Assembly: GCF_040869045.1 (NCBI RefSeq)
Contig: NC_090323.1
Span: 265,736,392-265,800,391 of the forward strand
Reading direction: 5' to 3'
From: Eurosta solidaginis
Lineage: Eukaryota > Arthropoda > Insecta > Diptera > Tephritidae
DNA length: 64,000 nt
Below are positions 22,326 to 32,878 of this stretch, piece after piece. The translations under genes were made by a program, and so were the position numbers. How positions within the stretch are numbered: position 1 is the first letter of the stretch; each line of letters begins with the position of its first letter. A model generated the notes under the pieces. The model made no database searches and was not told where the DNA came from. It was given only the letters and a program-made list of their open reading frames with translations.

Positions 22326-22615
22326 ACTTAGATTGTTCCATATATTGTTATTACATATTACATACATATGTACATAATTACTTTTGTATTTTGTTGTTGT
22401 TGTTTAAACTCTCTTTTTATTATTTTCGCATTGCATTAGCTTTTACAAAAATTTTGAATGTTTGATTTGCATAGGCATACTTTGTTTATATTTGTAGACA
22501 ATGGTTAGTTGATAACTAGCAACTGATGATGACACTTCGCGAGTGTCGAAACAATTGTTTTGCCAAATAAAGCAAACATATATATATATAAACGACTATA
22601 AGGTGTTTCAATTTT
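22326..22615 (+). mobile_element. Penelope-like element 3' region
   Basis: Non-coding 3' part after the stop codon. It includes a TTGTTGTTGTT run, the candidate hammerhead ribozyme and an AATAAA at 22566. It then runs into an AT microsatellite-like stretch, ATATATATATATA, near 22580. The right boundary is uncertain. Confidence 0.6.
22519..22564 (+). ncRNA. Candidate hammerhead ribozyme in Penelope-like element
   Basis: Order seen: GCAA (stem I 5' strand, 22519-22522), CTGATGA (core, 22523-22529), one extra T, stem II GACAC/GTGTC (22531-22535 with 22543-22547, 7-nt loop), GAAA (22548-22551), CAATTG (stem III), TT (U16.1 and H17), then TTGC pairing with GCAA. Every conserved core base is present. 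Stem III is a self-complementary ACAATTGT, too short to fold alone, which fits dimeric action. Hammerheads of this minimal kind are known in Penelope-like elements. Catalysis is inferred. The extra T beside stem II is unusual. Confidence 0.78.
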
Positions 22616-22913
22616 AATTCTTTATTGTGTGAGTCGTTTACCGCTCTATATTAATTATTTAGTTACATACATATATGTTAATACATTTGTTAAAGGAAAA
22701 TGTTCCGTACATTGACTCAGATCATTCAATGATGTATTAAACTGGTACAGAGGCAAATATAGTCTTACGTAAGAGGCTATTAATTCAATCATTGTAATTT
22801 TTTTCATATTTCGTTAAAATTAGTTAATTTTTGTTTATTTTATGGTATTAAAAGTTTAAACCATTTGAATTATTTTCATATTTTCGTCTTTTCCACTACC
22901 ATATCACCACTCT

Positions 22914-23493
22914 TAAGGTTAAGTTTATGATCGAGCGTAATCGCATCACGCGATGCGACGAGAAACATTCCATCGCTTGTAACATTTTCGCTAGCGTTAT
23001 CGCCGACGATTGAGTGTTTATAGTTGAGCGAAATCGCAAGCGGTGGAATGCTCAACAATATAACTCAACATCTTTTTATTCACGTTGTGGCAGTGTAGAG
23101 AAAGCAACATGCGTACATTAACTCGTAAAATTGTATTATTAGAAAATAGCTATTTGTTACGAAAAAAATATTTAAAAAGTATACATAAGAAAAAAATATC
23201 AAGTGCATCCAATCACAATTGTGGTAATCTGCATGAAGCAAGTTCCACAAACACTGCTTGTCACGTACCTTTTCAATAAAAACATCCATATTGTTTCGCT
23301 AATTTCGCTCAACTGAGTCAAAATATTTTGGTTGCAAATTTTCGTCGCTTTTGTCGTTTGTAATCGCTCAATTTGCTTTACGCTAAATCGCTTTGTCATA
23401 AGCATCTCCATATGCATTAATATAATTTATCGCTAACAGCGATTCTCGTCGCATCGCTCGATGCGATTACGCTCGATCATAAGCTTAACCTTA
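22914..23493. mobile_element. MITE with about 50-bp inverted ends
   Basis: The left end, TAAGGTTAAGTTTATGATCG, and the reverse complement of the right end, TAAGGTTAAGCTTATGATCG, continue in parallel through AGCGTAATCGCATC and GCGATGCGACGAGAA. The interior is rich in ATCGC/GCGAT strings and has no ORF of note. It is a non-autonomous DNA element of unknown superfamily. The target duplication is not clear. Confidence 0.8.
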
Positions 23494-24480
23494 GCCTAAT
23501 GCTGTTCCCAACCATAAATAGTTATACGGGCGATTCTCAGTAAACTGTACAATTTGTGTCCATTGGTGTTATTAGCAGGAAAATCAATAATTGACTGTAC
23601 AAGTTTGATGTTATTTGGTTAGTTTTGATGTGTTTAAATAGAGCTCATGCATAAACAGTCGAATATTTGAATAGAACGTCTATGAGATTATACTATATAC
23701 CCCAAATGTCAGTTGCGTGGCATACCTCAACAACGTTTTTCAAATCTCGGTCGAAGTATCATTGATTTATTTCAAAAATATGTACGAAAAATTGGCATGA
23801 TTTTATTGCCTTTCGTTAAAACTTTTGTTTATGAATAGATTTGTGATGAAAAAAGGCGATTTCGAGACATAAATTACGTATCGAATTTTGTCCATCAGTT
23901 TTGAACAATTTCGCCCGCTTTCCATTATGCTGTCATTGTCACGATCTGGTGGACAATTTGACACTGCGAAATATAGAGTATGACAGAGGACGATCGCACT
24001 GACATTTTTTGTATTTACAAGTTTCCGTGTTAAGGACACTTGAGTGTTTGGCATAGCAGTAAAGTGGAGAAAACGACGATGTAAAAAAAAAACAGGTCAG
24101 TTACGTGGTATGTTATTACAAGAAAACAAATAAGTTTATTATACCGATTATTTTATATCTTGAAAGGTTATAGAATATAAAAAAACTTTAAGTACAAGCG
24201 TCGTATTCAGCACGTAAAGTCGAAATGTCAGTTACGTGGCAAAATCATATTCTCAATTTTAAATTTTTTTCAATTTTATAACTTTGATTTCGAAATTATG
24301 TTAAGCAGCACACATAAAAGCACATAAAAGGTCTAATTTAGTCCGACAAAACAATTAATATACTAAATAGTTAACAACAGCATTAAGTAGCCACCCTGTT
24401 CTACATATTTATGAATAACTTTTTTTCATTACAGTTGTTGTAGAATGGTGAAAAATTTAGGTTTTTTATTACACTAGAGT
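23494..24480. other. Unassigned stretch with repeated CAGTTACGTGGCA
   Basis: The strings GTCAGTTGCGTGGCAT (23708), GTCAGTTACGTGGTAT (24096) and GTCAGTTACGTGGCAA (24227) recur. A GGGCGATTCTC end-like sequence is at 23529. No coding sequence. Confidence 0.5.
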
Positions 24481-24509
24481 TCGCTCAGTGGTCGAAATTC
24501 AATCACAGG

Positions 24510-24795
24510 AAAAGAAAGGACGGGTAAGGAAAGGAAAGGAAAGGAAAGGAAAAGAAAGGAAGGAAAGGAAAGGAAGGAATATGAATGGAAGAGGAATGAA
24601 AGTAAAAGAAAGGAAATAAAAAGAAAATTAAAAGAAAGTAAAGGAAAATAAAGAAGAGGTAAGGAAAGGAAAGAAAAGGAAAGGAAAGGAAAGGGAAAGA
24701 AAGAAAGGAAAGCAAAGAAAAGAAAACAAAGGAAAGGAAAATAAAAGAATAGAATGGAAAAGAAAGGAAAGCAAAGGAAAGAAAAGAAATAGACT
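24510..24795. repeat. GGAAA-rich microsatellite
   Basis: Degenerate (GGAAA)n/(AGGAA)n purine tract on the plus strand. The ORFs across it on the minus strand (SFPFLSF repeats) are repeat artefacts. Confidence 0.9.
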
Positions 24796-24960
24796 TGATG
24801 CATGATCAGCTATGTATTTTTGTTTAATTTTTATTGTGTATAAAGCAACTCCTCGGCCATGCTCACTATTCAGCATCGTACACAAAAAGCAAGTACACAC
24901 ACACAGCGTGTCTATAGTATGAATAAGTGCATGTGTAGTGGTGTGACTTTTATGTTAAAT
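24785..24960. repeat. Direct repeat shared with 28150-28325
   Basis: The sequence from ATAGACTTGATGCATGATCA through GTGTAGTGGTGTGACTTTTAT is present again at 28155-28320 with a few changes. In both places it follows a GGAAA-type microsatellite. Confidence 0.85.
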
Positions 24961-24966
24961 TTTTTG

Positions 24967-25132
24967 TAATTGATATTAGAGAAAAATTGTAAGTTTACAA
25001 ACGGCGATAGTTACTAGGACATGTTTCTGAATTTCACTTCTTCATCAGCTAGCTTTTCGGGAGCTGAGCGTTGAACTCGAACCTCCAACATTCATATCAG
25101 TGCAAGACTTTAGCTGCTGCGCCATATGAATG
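24967..25132 (-). mobile_element. Second tRNA-type SINE (family S2-HH)
   Basis: On the minus strand: box A, TGGCGCAGCAGC (25124-25113), and box B, GGTTCGAGTTC (25083-25073), start 41 nt apart, close to tRNA spacing. Then comes GAAAAGCTAGCTGATGAAG and a hammerhead-like core (25014-25052). The tail ends in TTTTTCTCTAATATCAATTAC. A short piece of the same tail recurs at 25393-25417. There is no ORF. The ends and target duplication are not firm. It could instead be a decayed tRNA pseudogene next to an unrelated ribozyme-like motif. Confidence 0.55.
25014..25052 (-). ncRNA. Candidate hammerhead ribozyme in S2-HH SINE
   Basis: Minus strand order: CTAG (stem I), CTGATGA (25048-25042), a 14-nt stem II region with only GAA/TTC pairing around a GTGAAA loop, GAAA (25027-25024), CATG (stem III), TC (U16.1, H17), then CTAG to close stem I. 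The core consensus is complete, and stem III, ACATGT, is self-complementary as in the Penelope copy. Stem II is weak (3 bp with an A-A mismatch at its base), so activity in this copy is doubtful even if the family is active. Confidence 0.55.
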
Positions 25133-25425
25133 TTCCGTTGTTCGCTGTACAATTGGTCTCTAAGAGTTGCCTTTTTGTTTCTATTCCTTTTGATCAGCAT
25201 GTAGGCACATACACTCTGTATGTAATTTATTCCTAATGGTGTGGATATGATTTTTAGGCGCGCTTTTGAAAGCTTAGTAACATTTGTTCGGATTTTTACA
25301 GTATTTGTTTTTTTAATACTTCCGCTGTTACTATTATATCAACATGATCATATGTATTTAATTAGCGAGCTTTGCTCATATTGCTTTATACAATGGTTCT
25401 TGTAATTGATATTAGAGAAAAATTG

Positions 25426-25544
25426 TTTACAGGTTTATATATACATGTATATCTAAGTAAAATGGTTCAGGTCGACGGCCAATTTTTTAAAATAAATGCT
25501 TACAAATTTAACCTAATCAATAGGCGCATTTTTGTTACATGTAT
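25426..25544 (+). repeat. Inverted repeat arm, left
   Basis: TTTACAGGTTTATATATACA through TTTTTGTTACATGTATA is present in reverse complement at 29250-29369, with mismatches such as GGTTCAGGTCGACGGCC against GGTTGAGGTCGACGGCC. The two arms enclose the duplicated block. Confidence 0.8.
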
Positions 25545-25547
25545 AGT

Positions 25548-25865
25548 AGGGCGAGTCGATTTAAAAATAGCTCATTACTCTATGAAAATCATATTCTAGG
25601 GATCAAAATAAGAAACTTTGCGGAAGGAACCATACCTCTAAAACGAATTCTGGTGTACCCCAATTTGGGTCGAACTTTTTGGTAGGGGCAAATTTTGCAA
25701 AATCTCACTTTGACCCACTTAGATTGGTGCTCCAATCGAGTCCAAATGTATGACAGACCCCCACTTACTTTGGAGGCCCGATCCAGCGGTGCCAGTGGCA
25801 CACCCTCTGGAACCCCCCTGGGGGTTCACCATACAAACATTTCAAAAAATCGCCGGTTTTGCACT
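25548..25865 (+). mobile_element. Interspersed repeat starting GGGCGAGTCGATTTAAAA
   Basis: A single copy here. I recall this as a common tephritid repeat, unverified. It is absent at the equivalent place before the second duplicate (29376-29414), so it is either an insertion or lies outside the duplicated unit. Confidence 0.4.
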
Positions 25866-26716
25866 TTGTTCTAAATTTTGTCTACTAAATGGGGGCGTTG
25901 CTTCGCATTTCATTTGCCAAATTTTACCTAATTTGAATTTTGTACAACAAAGTTAATTCACTCGCCAAGTTTCACCACTTTGCTTGTATTTGCTAAAGCA
26001 TTGCCCCAGTTTTTCCATTTTTTTGATATGGAAAAAGAGAGGAGTGCTTATAATCTGAGTTCAAATAAGATCGTGTATCAAATTTGGTAGAGATATCTCA
26101 ATCTTTACTTATTTTAGATTTACGACATTAATAGTTCCATAGAAGACTAACTGAGAAAGGGTCGGAGCCACGCCCTTCAAATGTTTTTTTCTCATTCTCG
26201 TAATTTGCTTAACCATGTTACTTCTTGGATGAAATATCAGTACAATTAAGTTAAATATCGCAAACATATTGAATTTTCTGTTTACAAACTTTTATAAAAA
26301 TTTTAGGTACCTTATATTTTGGTTTAAACAGACAGCCTAATCACTAAGTTTCAACACTTTATCGGTCTTTGGAAATGGTTCACCACGTGTTTTTTTTTGC
26401 TTTTTTCGAAGTTTTCCATATCGAAAAAGTGGGCGTGGTGATTGTTCGATTTCGCCCATTTTCAAAACCAGATAAGTCAGTTTACCAAGCTTTACAAAGA
26501 TATCTCAATTTTTATGCAACTTATTGTGTTAACGGACGCACTGGAATGGCCAAATCTTGACTTATTTTATCTTTTCAAAACAACCCTTATCTCATCGAAG
26601 CTTCAACACTATATGTACAAGCACAAGCTGGATATAAACACATTTCTGTCTATTTATGTATGTATGTACTGACTTGCTTCTATCGGAGACATAATGCTAG
26701 TCCCACTGTGCGTCTG

Positions 26717-27388
26717 TTAGAATTCTTTATTTACACCCCAAATATCTACAGAAAGCCGTAGCCTCATCAAAAAGCAACAATATCGGCAGTGTGGGCGGAG
26801 TGGAAGGGACCCTTCATGTCCACAATTTTGGAAGCCTTCTTTACATAGCCCTTTATAGTCTTCTGAAAGCTCTGTTGATTTGGCCGGTCCACTTAAGCTG
26901 ATTTTTTCCATAGTGTCACTATAATGGCCCAACTGCGAGTGATCTTTGACACTTTGCATTTGCACCGCTTGGTTTATCACGCCCTACTTTTCCGTCCTCC
27001 TTTTTAACCCCTACCGAATATGCTTCAAGCGTTGCACTCTCATTTTCCAGTTCATCTACCTTTTCGTTATATATACAGCTATAAGCTTATCATTGTTCCA
27101 CCCATTTCTAGTGTGTCCCTGCATTCTAGCACATAGGTACGTGCTGCTTATTGCCGGTTCAGCACAGTAAACCTCAGACTCCACCCTCTCTCTTATTATA
27201 GAAAAATCGCCGTCTAATCGTATCGCATATGGTGCAACTTTTCCAACTCTAATAAAGATATGGGTTCGCCAAAGTATAGAAGGAATAACACTTTCGCATA
27301 TGCGGAATGAAGTAATCTGTCCACCCAATATCATAATAGGTTGAGCTACTATGGAAAACGGGCCTTCGTTGATTCTATGATTTAACAC
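26717..27388 (-). other. Two minus-strand ORFs of unknown origin
   Basis: ORFs of 110 codons (27056-27388) and 87 codons (26717-26980) are repeated almost unchanged in the second duplicate (30281-30952). The reading frames carry stretches such as GQITSFRICESV and APYAIRLDGDFSII. I do not recognise a family. Because the duplicates are young, their conservation is not evidence of selection. They could be a fragment of a retroelement protein or chance frames. Confidence 0.3.
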
Positions 27389-27422
27389 CTAACTTTGTCT
27401 GAAGCAGTTTCGAGTTTAATAT

Positions 27423-28035
27423 TGTTACGAATATTAGCAAAACTAAGGAGTGCTGCCAGCTCTAAGCGATGCTAAGCAGTGACGTGAATGCACATCAATA
27501 ATTCAATCATTATGTATCTACATAAACGAAACAATAACTGCGTCTACATATATGTACCATGTACGTATACGAGCAGCGGAGAGTCAATGCACTAACACAT
27601 GCATATATCTGAGATACTCTTATAAGTATGCAATGAGAAAAACTATAAAATTGTGCAATTGTAGTTACAGCTGAGAGGTTTGAGAGCTACTGGACTAGTA
27701 GATTATGGAAGCGTCTAGAAGATGCGAACGAGGAAACCAAAGAGTATAAAAGACGAAAGATGTAGAGGCGCTGTAATTTAGTTCGATTTGAGTTGTCAAG
27801 CAGTTACGACTAAGACGATATCTAGCGAGCAATAGCAGTATTAATTTGAAAGTCAGTTTCATTTAAACTATCAGTTTGGTTATTAAGCTATTCGTTGCAC
27901 AGTTTGAGTGTATTGTGAAGTATTTTAATAAAGGCCATTTTTCCAGTATTCAATATTGGAGTTATTTATTCAACAGTTTAGCGATATGAACCTAGCAAAA
28001 GTGCGAATAAGAGGATTTGCAGCAAATTCGTTACA
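27423..28035 (+). mobile_element. Solo LTR, copy 1
   Basis: It begins TGTTACGAATATTAGC and ends AAATTCGTTACA, flanked by ATAT on both sides (27419-27422 and 28036-28039). It contains TATAAAAG at 27745-27752 and AATAAA at 27927-27932, so its transcription runs on the plus strand. Size, termini and 4-bp duplication fit a Gypsy-type LTR. No internal region is adjacent, so the provirus was removed by LTR recombination before the local duplication. Confidence 0.85.
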
Positions 28036-28059
28036 ATATTATTTGCTTTTGGTATGATA

Positions 28060-28156
28060 AAAAGGAAAGGAAAAGAAAGTAAAGAAAAGTAAACATAGGA
28101 AAGGAAAATAAAAGAATAGAATGGAAAAGAAAGGAAAGCAAAGAAAAGAAAAGAAA
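28060..28156. repeat. GGAAA/GAAAG microsatellite
   Basis: Purine-rich pentanucleotide tract at the right edge of duplicate 1, related in sequence to 24510-24795. Confidence 0.85.
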
Positions 28157-28816
28157 TAGACTTGATGCATGATCAGCCATATATTTTTGTTTAATTTTTA
28201 TTGTGTACAAAGCAACTCCTCGGCCATGCTCACAATTCAGCATCGTACACAAAAAGCAAGTACACACACACAGCGTGTCTATAGTATGAATAAGTGCATG
28301 TGTAGTGGTGTGACTTTTATTTTAATTTTTTATATTAAAGTGATTTTTCAAATTTTTTTTATTTATGGACAACAGTGCAGCTCAAAATTTCCTATCAACA
28401 CATATATAATTTATATACCTTAGAATTATAGTTTAGCAGAAACCGGTTCCACATTTTTTCATCTTGTCTATTTATAAATAAGATAATGATAACAAAAATA
28501 AATCCGGACAACTACTATCTAAGAAAAATTTTCATTCCAAATCCGCCGGTGAAATTGTACAGTTTACCGAGAATCGCCCATAGAGCAAATATAAGCCTTG
28601 CTTTTTTACATGTATATATACAACTGTATTGGGGGTCCAAAAAAAAAAACGCTTATCATCACTTAGATGATGTTTGAGAGACCCATCTAGCGGAAATTAT
28701 TGAAGACTCGCAGCAGTGGTAAACAATTCGCTGCAAAATGAGTTGCTCTGTATAGCGGAGATACTCATTTCTGTTGCCTTTATTGTATAACCTATAGCTG
28801 AATCGAATTAGAAAAA

Positions 28817-29056
28817 AGTGTTTCAATTAGAAACAATTTCCTAATAGGGGTCGCCCCTCGGAAGTGATTTGGCAAGCTTTTCAGTGAAAACTCATCTGCC
28901 TTGCAGATGCCGTTTGGAGGCGGCATAAAAGAGGCAGGTCCCGTCCCGCCCATTTGTAGGAAAAATTAAAAAAAAGAGCTCGACGCAAATTGGAAGAGAA
29001 GCTCAGCCTAAAATCTCTTCAAAAGTTATCGTGTCTTACATTTATTTATTTTTTAT
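28817..29056 (+). mobile_element. SINE S1, head missing
   Basis: It runs from GTGTTTCAATTAGAAACAAT through the GGGGTCGCCCCTCGG block, the CTCATCTGCCTTGCAGATGC block, AAATCTCTTCAAAAGTTATC and a TTTATTTATTTTTTATA tail. The tRNA-like head is absent. Confidence 0.85.
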
Positions 29057-29249
29057 AGCTGAATCGCTTGCGAAGAATAGTGGACTCACACGTATTGTGG
29101 CCATAGTAGTGGAGATTAGTGTAGAGATGAAATGCAGAAATCAATCTCAGTTGCAACTGATTATAATTCATACTAATTTTCTGCGCACCAATTTCATAAA
29201 TGTAGATAAAGTTACACAGTAGTCCATATAAAATTTAAGTGCACATGTC

Positions 29250-29369
29250 TATACATGTAACAAAAATCCGCCTAATGGTTGGGTTAAATTTGTAAGCATT
29301 TATTTTAAAAAATTGGCCGTCGACCTCAACCATTTTACTTAGATATACATGTATATATAAACCTGTAAA
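29250..29369 (-). repeat. Inverted repeat arm, right
   Basis: Reverse complement of 25426-25544, about 120 bp. It lies just before the second duplicate. Confidence 0.8.
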
Positions 29370-29414
29370 CCATACTTTTGCGTAATTGCAAAGTCATTTC
29401 AACGGCTTGCAAAT

Positions 29415-31611
29415 GTTCTAAATTTTGTCTACTAAATGGGGGCGTTGCTTCGCATTTCATTTGCCAAATTTTACCTAATTTAAATTTTGTACAACAAAGT
29501 TAATTCACTCGCCAAGTTTCACCACTTTGCTTGTATTTGCTAAAGCATTGTCCCAGTTTTTCCATTTTCTTGACATGGAAAAATAGTGCTTATAATCTGA
29601 GTTCAGATAAGATCTTGTATCAAATTTGGTAGAGATATCTCAATCTTTACTTATTTGTGATGTATGACATTAATAGTTCTATAGAAGACTAACTGAGAAA
29701 GGGTCGGAGCCATGCCCATCAAACGTTTTTTTCTCACTCTCGTAATTTTCTTAACCATATTACCTCTTGGGTGAAATATCAGTACAATTAAGTTAAATAT
29801 CGCAAAAATATTGAATTTTCTGTTTCCATTTTTTTTGCGAAACTTTACGAACTTTTATAAAAATTTTAGGTACTTTATATTTTGGGTTAAAAAGACAGCC
29901 TACTCGCCAAGTTTCAACACTTTATCTGTTTTTGGAAATAGTTCATCAGGTTTTTTTTTTTTGCTTTTTTCGAAGTTTTCCATAGCGAAAAAGTGGGCGT
30001 GGTTATTGTTCGATTTCGCCCATTTTCAATACCAGATAAATCAGTTTACCAAGCTTTACAAAGATATCTCAATTTTTATGCAACTTATTGTGTTAACGGA
30101 CGCACTGGAATGGCCAAATCTTGACTTATTTTATCTTTTCAAAACAACCCTTATCTCATCGAAGCTTCAACACTCTATGTACAAGCACAACCTGGATATA
30201 AACACATTTCTGTCTATTTATGTGTGTATGTACTGACTTGCTTCTATTGGAGACATAATACTAGTCCCACTGTGCGTCTGTTAGACTTCTTTATTTACAC
30301 CCCAAATATCTACAGAAAGCCGTAGCCTCATCAAAAAGCAACAATATCGGCAGTGTGGGCGGAGTGGAAGGGACCCTTCATGTCCACAATTTTGGAAGCC
30401 TTCTTTACATAGCCCTTTATAGTCTTCTGAAAGCTCTGTTGATTTGGCCGGTCCACTTAAGCTGATTTTTTCCATAGTGTCACTATAATGGCCCAACTGC
30501 GAGTGATCTTTGACACTTTGCATTTGCACCGCTTGGTTTATCATGCCCTACTTTTCCGTCCTCCTTTTTAACCCCTACCGAATATGCTTCAAGCGTTGCA
30601 CTCTCATTTTCCAGTTCATCTACCTTTTCGTTATATATACAGCTATAAGCTTATCATCGTTCCACCCATTTCTAGTGTGTCCTTGCATTCTAGCACATAG
30701 GTACGTGCTGCTTATTGCCGGTTCAGCACAGTAAACCTCACACTCCACCCTCTCTGTTATTATAGAAAAATCGCCGTCTAATCGTATCGCATATGGTGCA
30801 ACTTTTCCAACTCTAATAAAGATATGGGTTCGCCAAAGTATAGAAGGAATAACACTTTCGCATATGCGGAATGAAGTAATCTGTCCACCCAATATCATAA
30901 TAGGTTGAGCTACTATGGAAAACGGGCCTTCGTTGATTCTATGATTTAACACCTAACTTTGTCTGAAGCAGTTTCGAGTTTAATATTGTTACGAATATTA
31001 GCAAAACTAAGGAGTGCTGCCAGCTCTAAGCGATGCTAAGCAGTGACGTGAATGCACATCAATAATTCAACCATTATGTATCTACATAAACGAAACAATA
31101 ACTGCGTCTACATATATGTACCATGTACGTATACACATGCATATATCTGAGATACTCCTATAAGTATGCAATGAGAAAAACTATAAAATTGTGCAATTGT
31201 AGTTACAGCTGAGAGGTTTGAGAGCTACTGGACTAGTAGATTCTGGAAGCATCTAGAAGAGGCGAACGAGGAAACCAAAGAGTATAAAAGGCGAAAGATG
31301 TAGAGGCGCTGTAATTTAGTTCGATTTGAGTTGTCAAGCAGTTACGACTAAGACGATATCTAGCGAGCAATAGCAGTATTATTTTGAAAGTCAGTTTCAT
31401 TTAAGCTATCAGTTTGGTTATTAAGCTATTCGTTGCACAGTTTGAGTGTATTGTGAAGTATTTTAATAAAGGCCATTTTTCCAGTATTCAATATTGGAGT
31501 TATTTATTCAACAGTTTAGCGATATGAACCTAGCAAAAGGGCGAATAAGAGGATTTGCAGCAAATTCGTTACAATATTATTTGCTTTTGGTATGATAAAA
31601 AGGAAAGGAAA
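29415..31611. repeat. Segmental direct duplication, copy 2
   Basis: Second copy of 25868-28067. The main differences are a few substitutions and a 26-bp deletion in the LTR. It ends in AAAAAGGAAAGGAAAA at the same microsatellite-like edge. Confidence 0.92.
30987..31573 (+). mobile_element. Solo LTR, copy 2 (duplicated with its flanks)
   Basis: It has the same ends (TGTTACGA ... TTCGTTACA) and the same flanking ATAT as 27423-28035, including matching DNA on both sides, so it is a segmental duplicate and not a second insertion. It lacks about 26 bp (GAGCAGCGGAGAGTCAATGC and following) that are present in copy 1. Confidence 0.88.
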
Positions 31612-32076
31612 AATGCTAATATGAAAGTATTAGTGCACATATTTAGCAGACGAGGCAGTTGAGATCCCAAGATTTTAATGTCGAAAACAATCTCAACAAC
31701 CTTCCGAGATGGGTATCCCAACATCTTATTTTCGTCGCCCCTGCAGCGACAATATGAAATGTACAAATCAGTACTTGGTAGACTATTATCTGAGATCAAG
31801 TTTTCTGAAATCAAAAAAATCTGCGCTGCATTACATAACTGAAGGCGTTAAGAAATCAGCTTGCGCCTGAGCGTCTCCCCTTGTGCTGGCGGCAAGACAC
31901 CATAATCTTATATAATCTAACAAAGTCCAAAGGGCAGTTCCTGAAAAAATTTATCGCGAATTAATTGAGCCGTTTTCTCTTCTCGGCAAAACTGGTTTCT
32001 AACAACTTATCTGAACATGTAGCTATGGGCGGTTTAGTTGTATTTGTCTAATATATATGTACATTATACATACGTA
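31612..32076. other. Unassigned stretch
   Basis: Between the duplication and the Tc1-like element. No gene or repeat was recognised. Confidence 0.4.
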
Positions 32077-32237
32077 CAGTACAGTCGGAAAGTATTAAAA
32101 CAAGATGAAAAAAGTTGTTTTTGTCAGTTTATCATATCATTTATTAAAGTATTATTCACATGTTCGCAGTAGTATTGAATATTCAACGAAGTTCTATGAT
32201 CCAAGGACAGTTTTAATGTATTTTACTGAAAGTTCCA

Positions 32238-32865
32238 TCAAAATGTATAAGAAAACTGTGAGTACGGTACTTTAAGCGATTTTTTTGTGAAAATGGCCAC
32301 CTTTTGCTTTGATGACTGCAGTGCACAATTTCGGCATTCTTTCGATGAGTTTTGAAGTGTTTGATGTGGAATATTATTCCACGCTTCGTTCAAACAATCC
32401 CAGAGGTCAGCAAGGCTTGTTGGATTTAGATCTCTCACACGTCGATCCTTCTTCCCAAAATAGCTCGATGGGATTTCAATCGGAGGATTTTGGTGAACAC
32501 CCCACTCTGTAAAGGTCACCTGCGACTTTTTAGTTCTAAATAAGGAATACAAAGCTTTTATGTATATTTCGGATCATTATCTTGTTGGTAAACGAATCCA
32601 CGACCAATCAAATTAAGGCCAGGTGGTATTGCATGTCGTTGCAGTATACTGTGATACTGCTCTTTTTTCATAATTCCTTCAATTTTTTTTAGTTGACCAA
32701 TGCCAGCGTAGCTGAAACATCCCCAAGTCATCACTGAGCCACCGCCATGTTTCACAGTTGGCACAATATAATCTGCTTTGAATCTTTCATTGACGCTTCT
32801 GCGAACATATTGAAGGATTTGGTTACTGAAAAGTTCAAATTTTAATTCGTCTTATCATACAAATA
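32238..32865 (-). pseudogene. Tc1-like transposase, catalytic part, frameshifted
   Basis: On the far side of the LINE the translation resumes near DELKFELF (first acidic site), then IVPTVKHGGGSVMTWGC and FVYQQDNDPKYT (second Asp) at 32558-32860. The C-terminal part continues in another frame (32238-32552) with DLNPTSLADLWDCLN. The usual SPDLNPIE-LW motif is altered, so the third acid is not clear. The gene is inactive. Confidence 0.85.
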
Positions 32866-32878
32866 GGATTATTGTCTT

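Larger units (their letters stand above)
25868..28067. repeat. Segmental direct duplication, copy 1
   Basis: Sequence from TTCTAAATTTTGTCTACTAA to TATGATAAAAAGGAAAGG matches 29415-31611, mostly at an offset of 3564 bp, with few differences. The unit contains TE-like AAAAAGTGGGCGTGGT sequence (26390-26600), two minus-strand ORFs of unknown origin and a solo LTR. Its right edge lies in a GGAAA microsatellite. Confidence 0.92.

Noticed and set aside
24474..24900. Phe/Leu/Ser-rich minus-strand ORFs
   Set aside because: They are translations of the GGAAA microsatellite.
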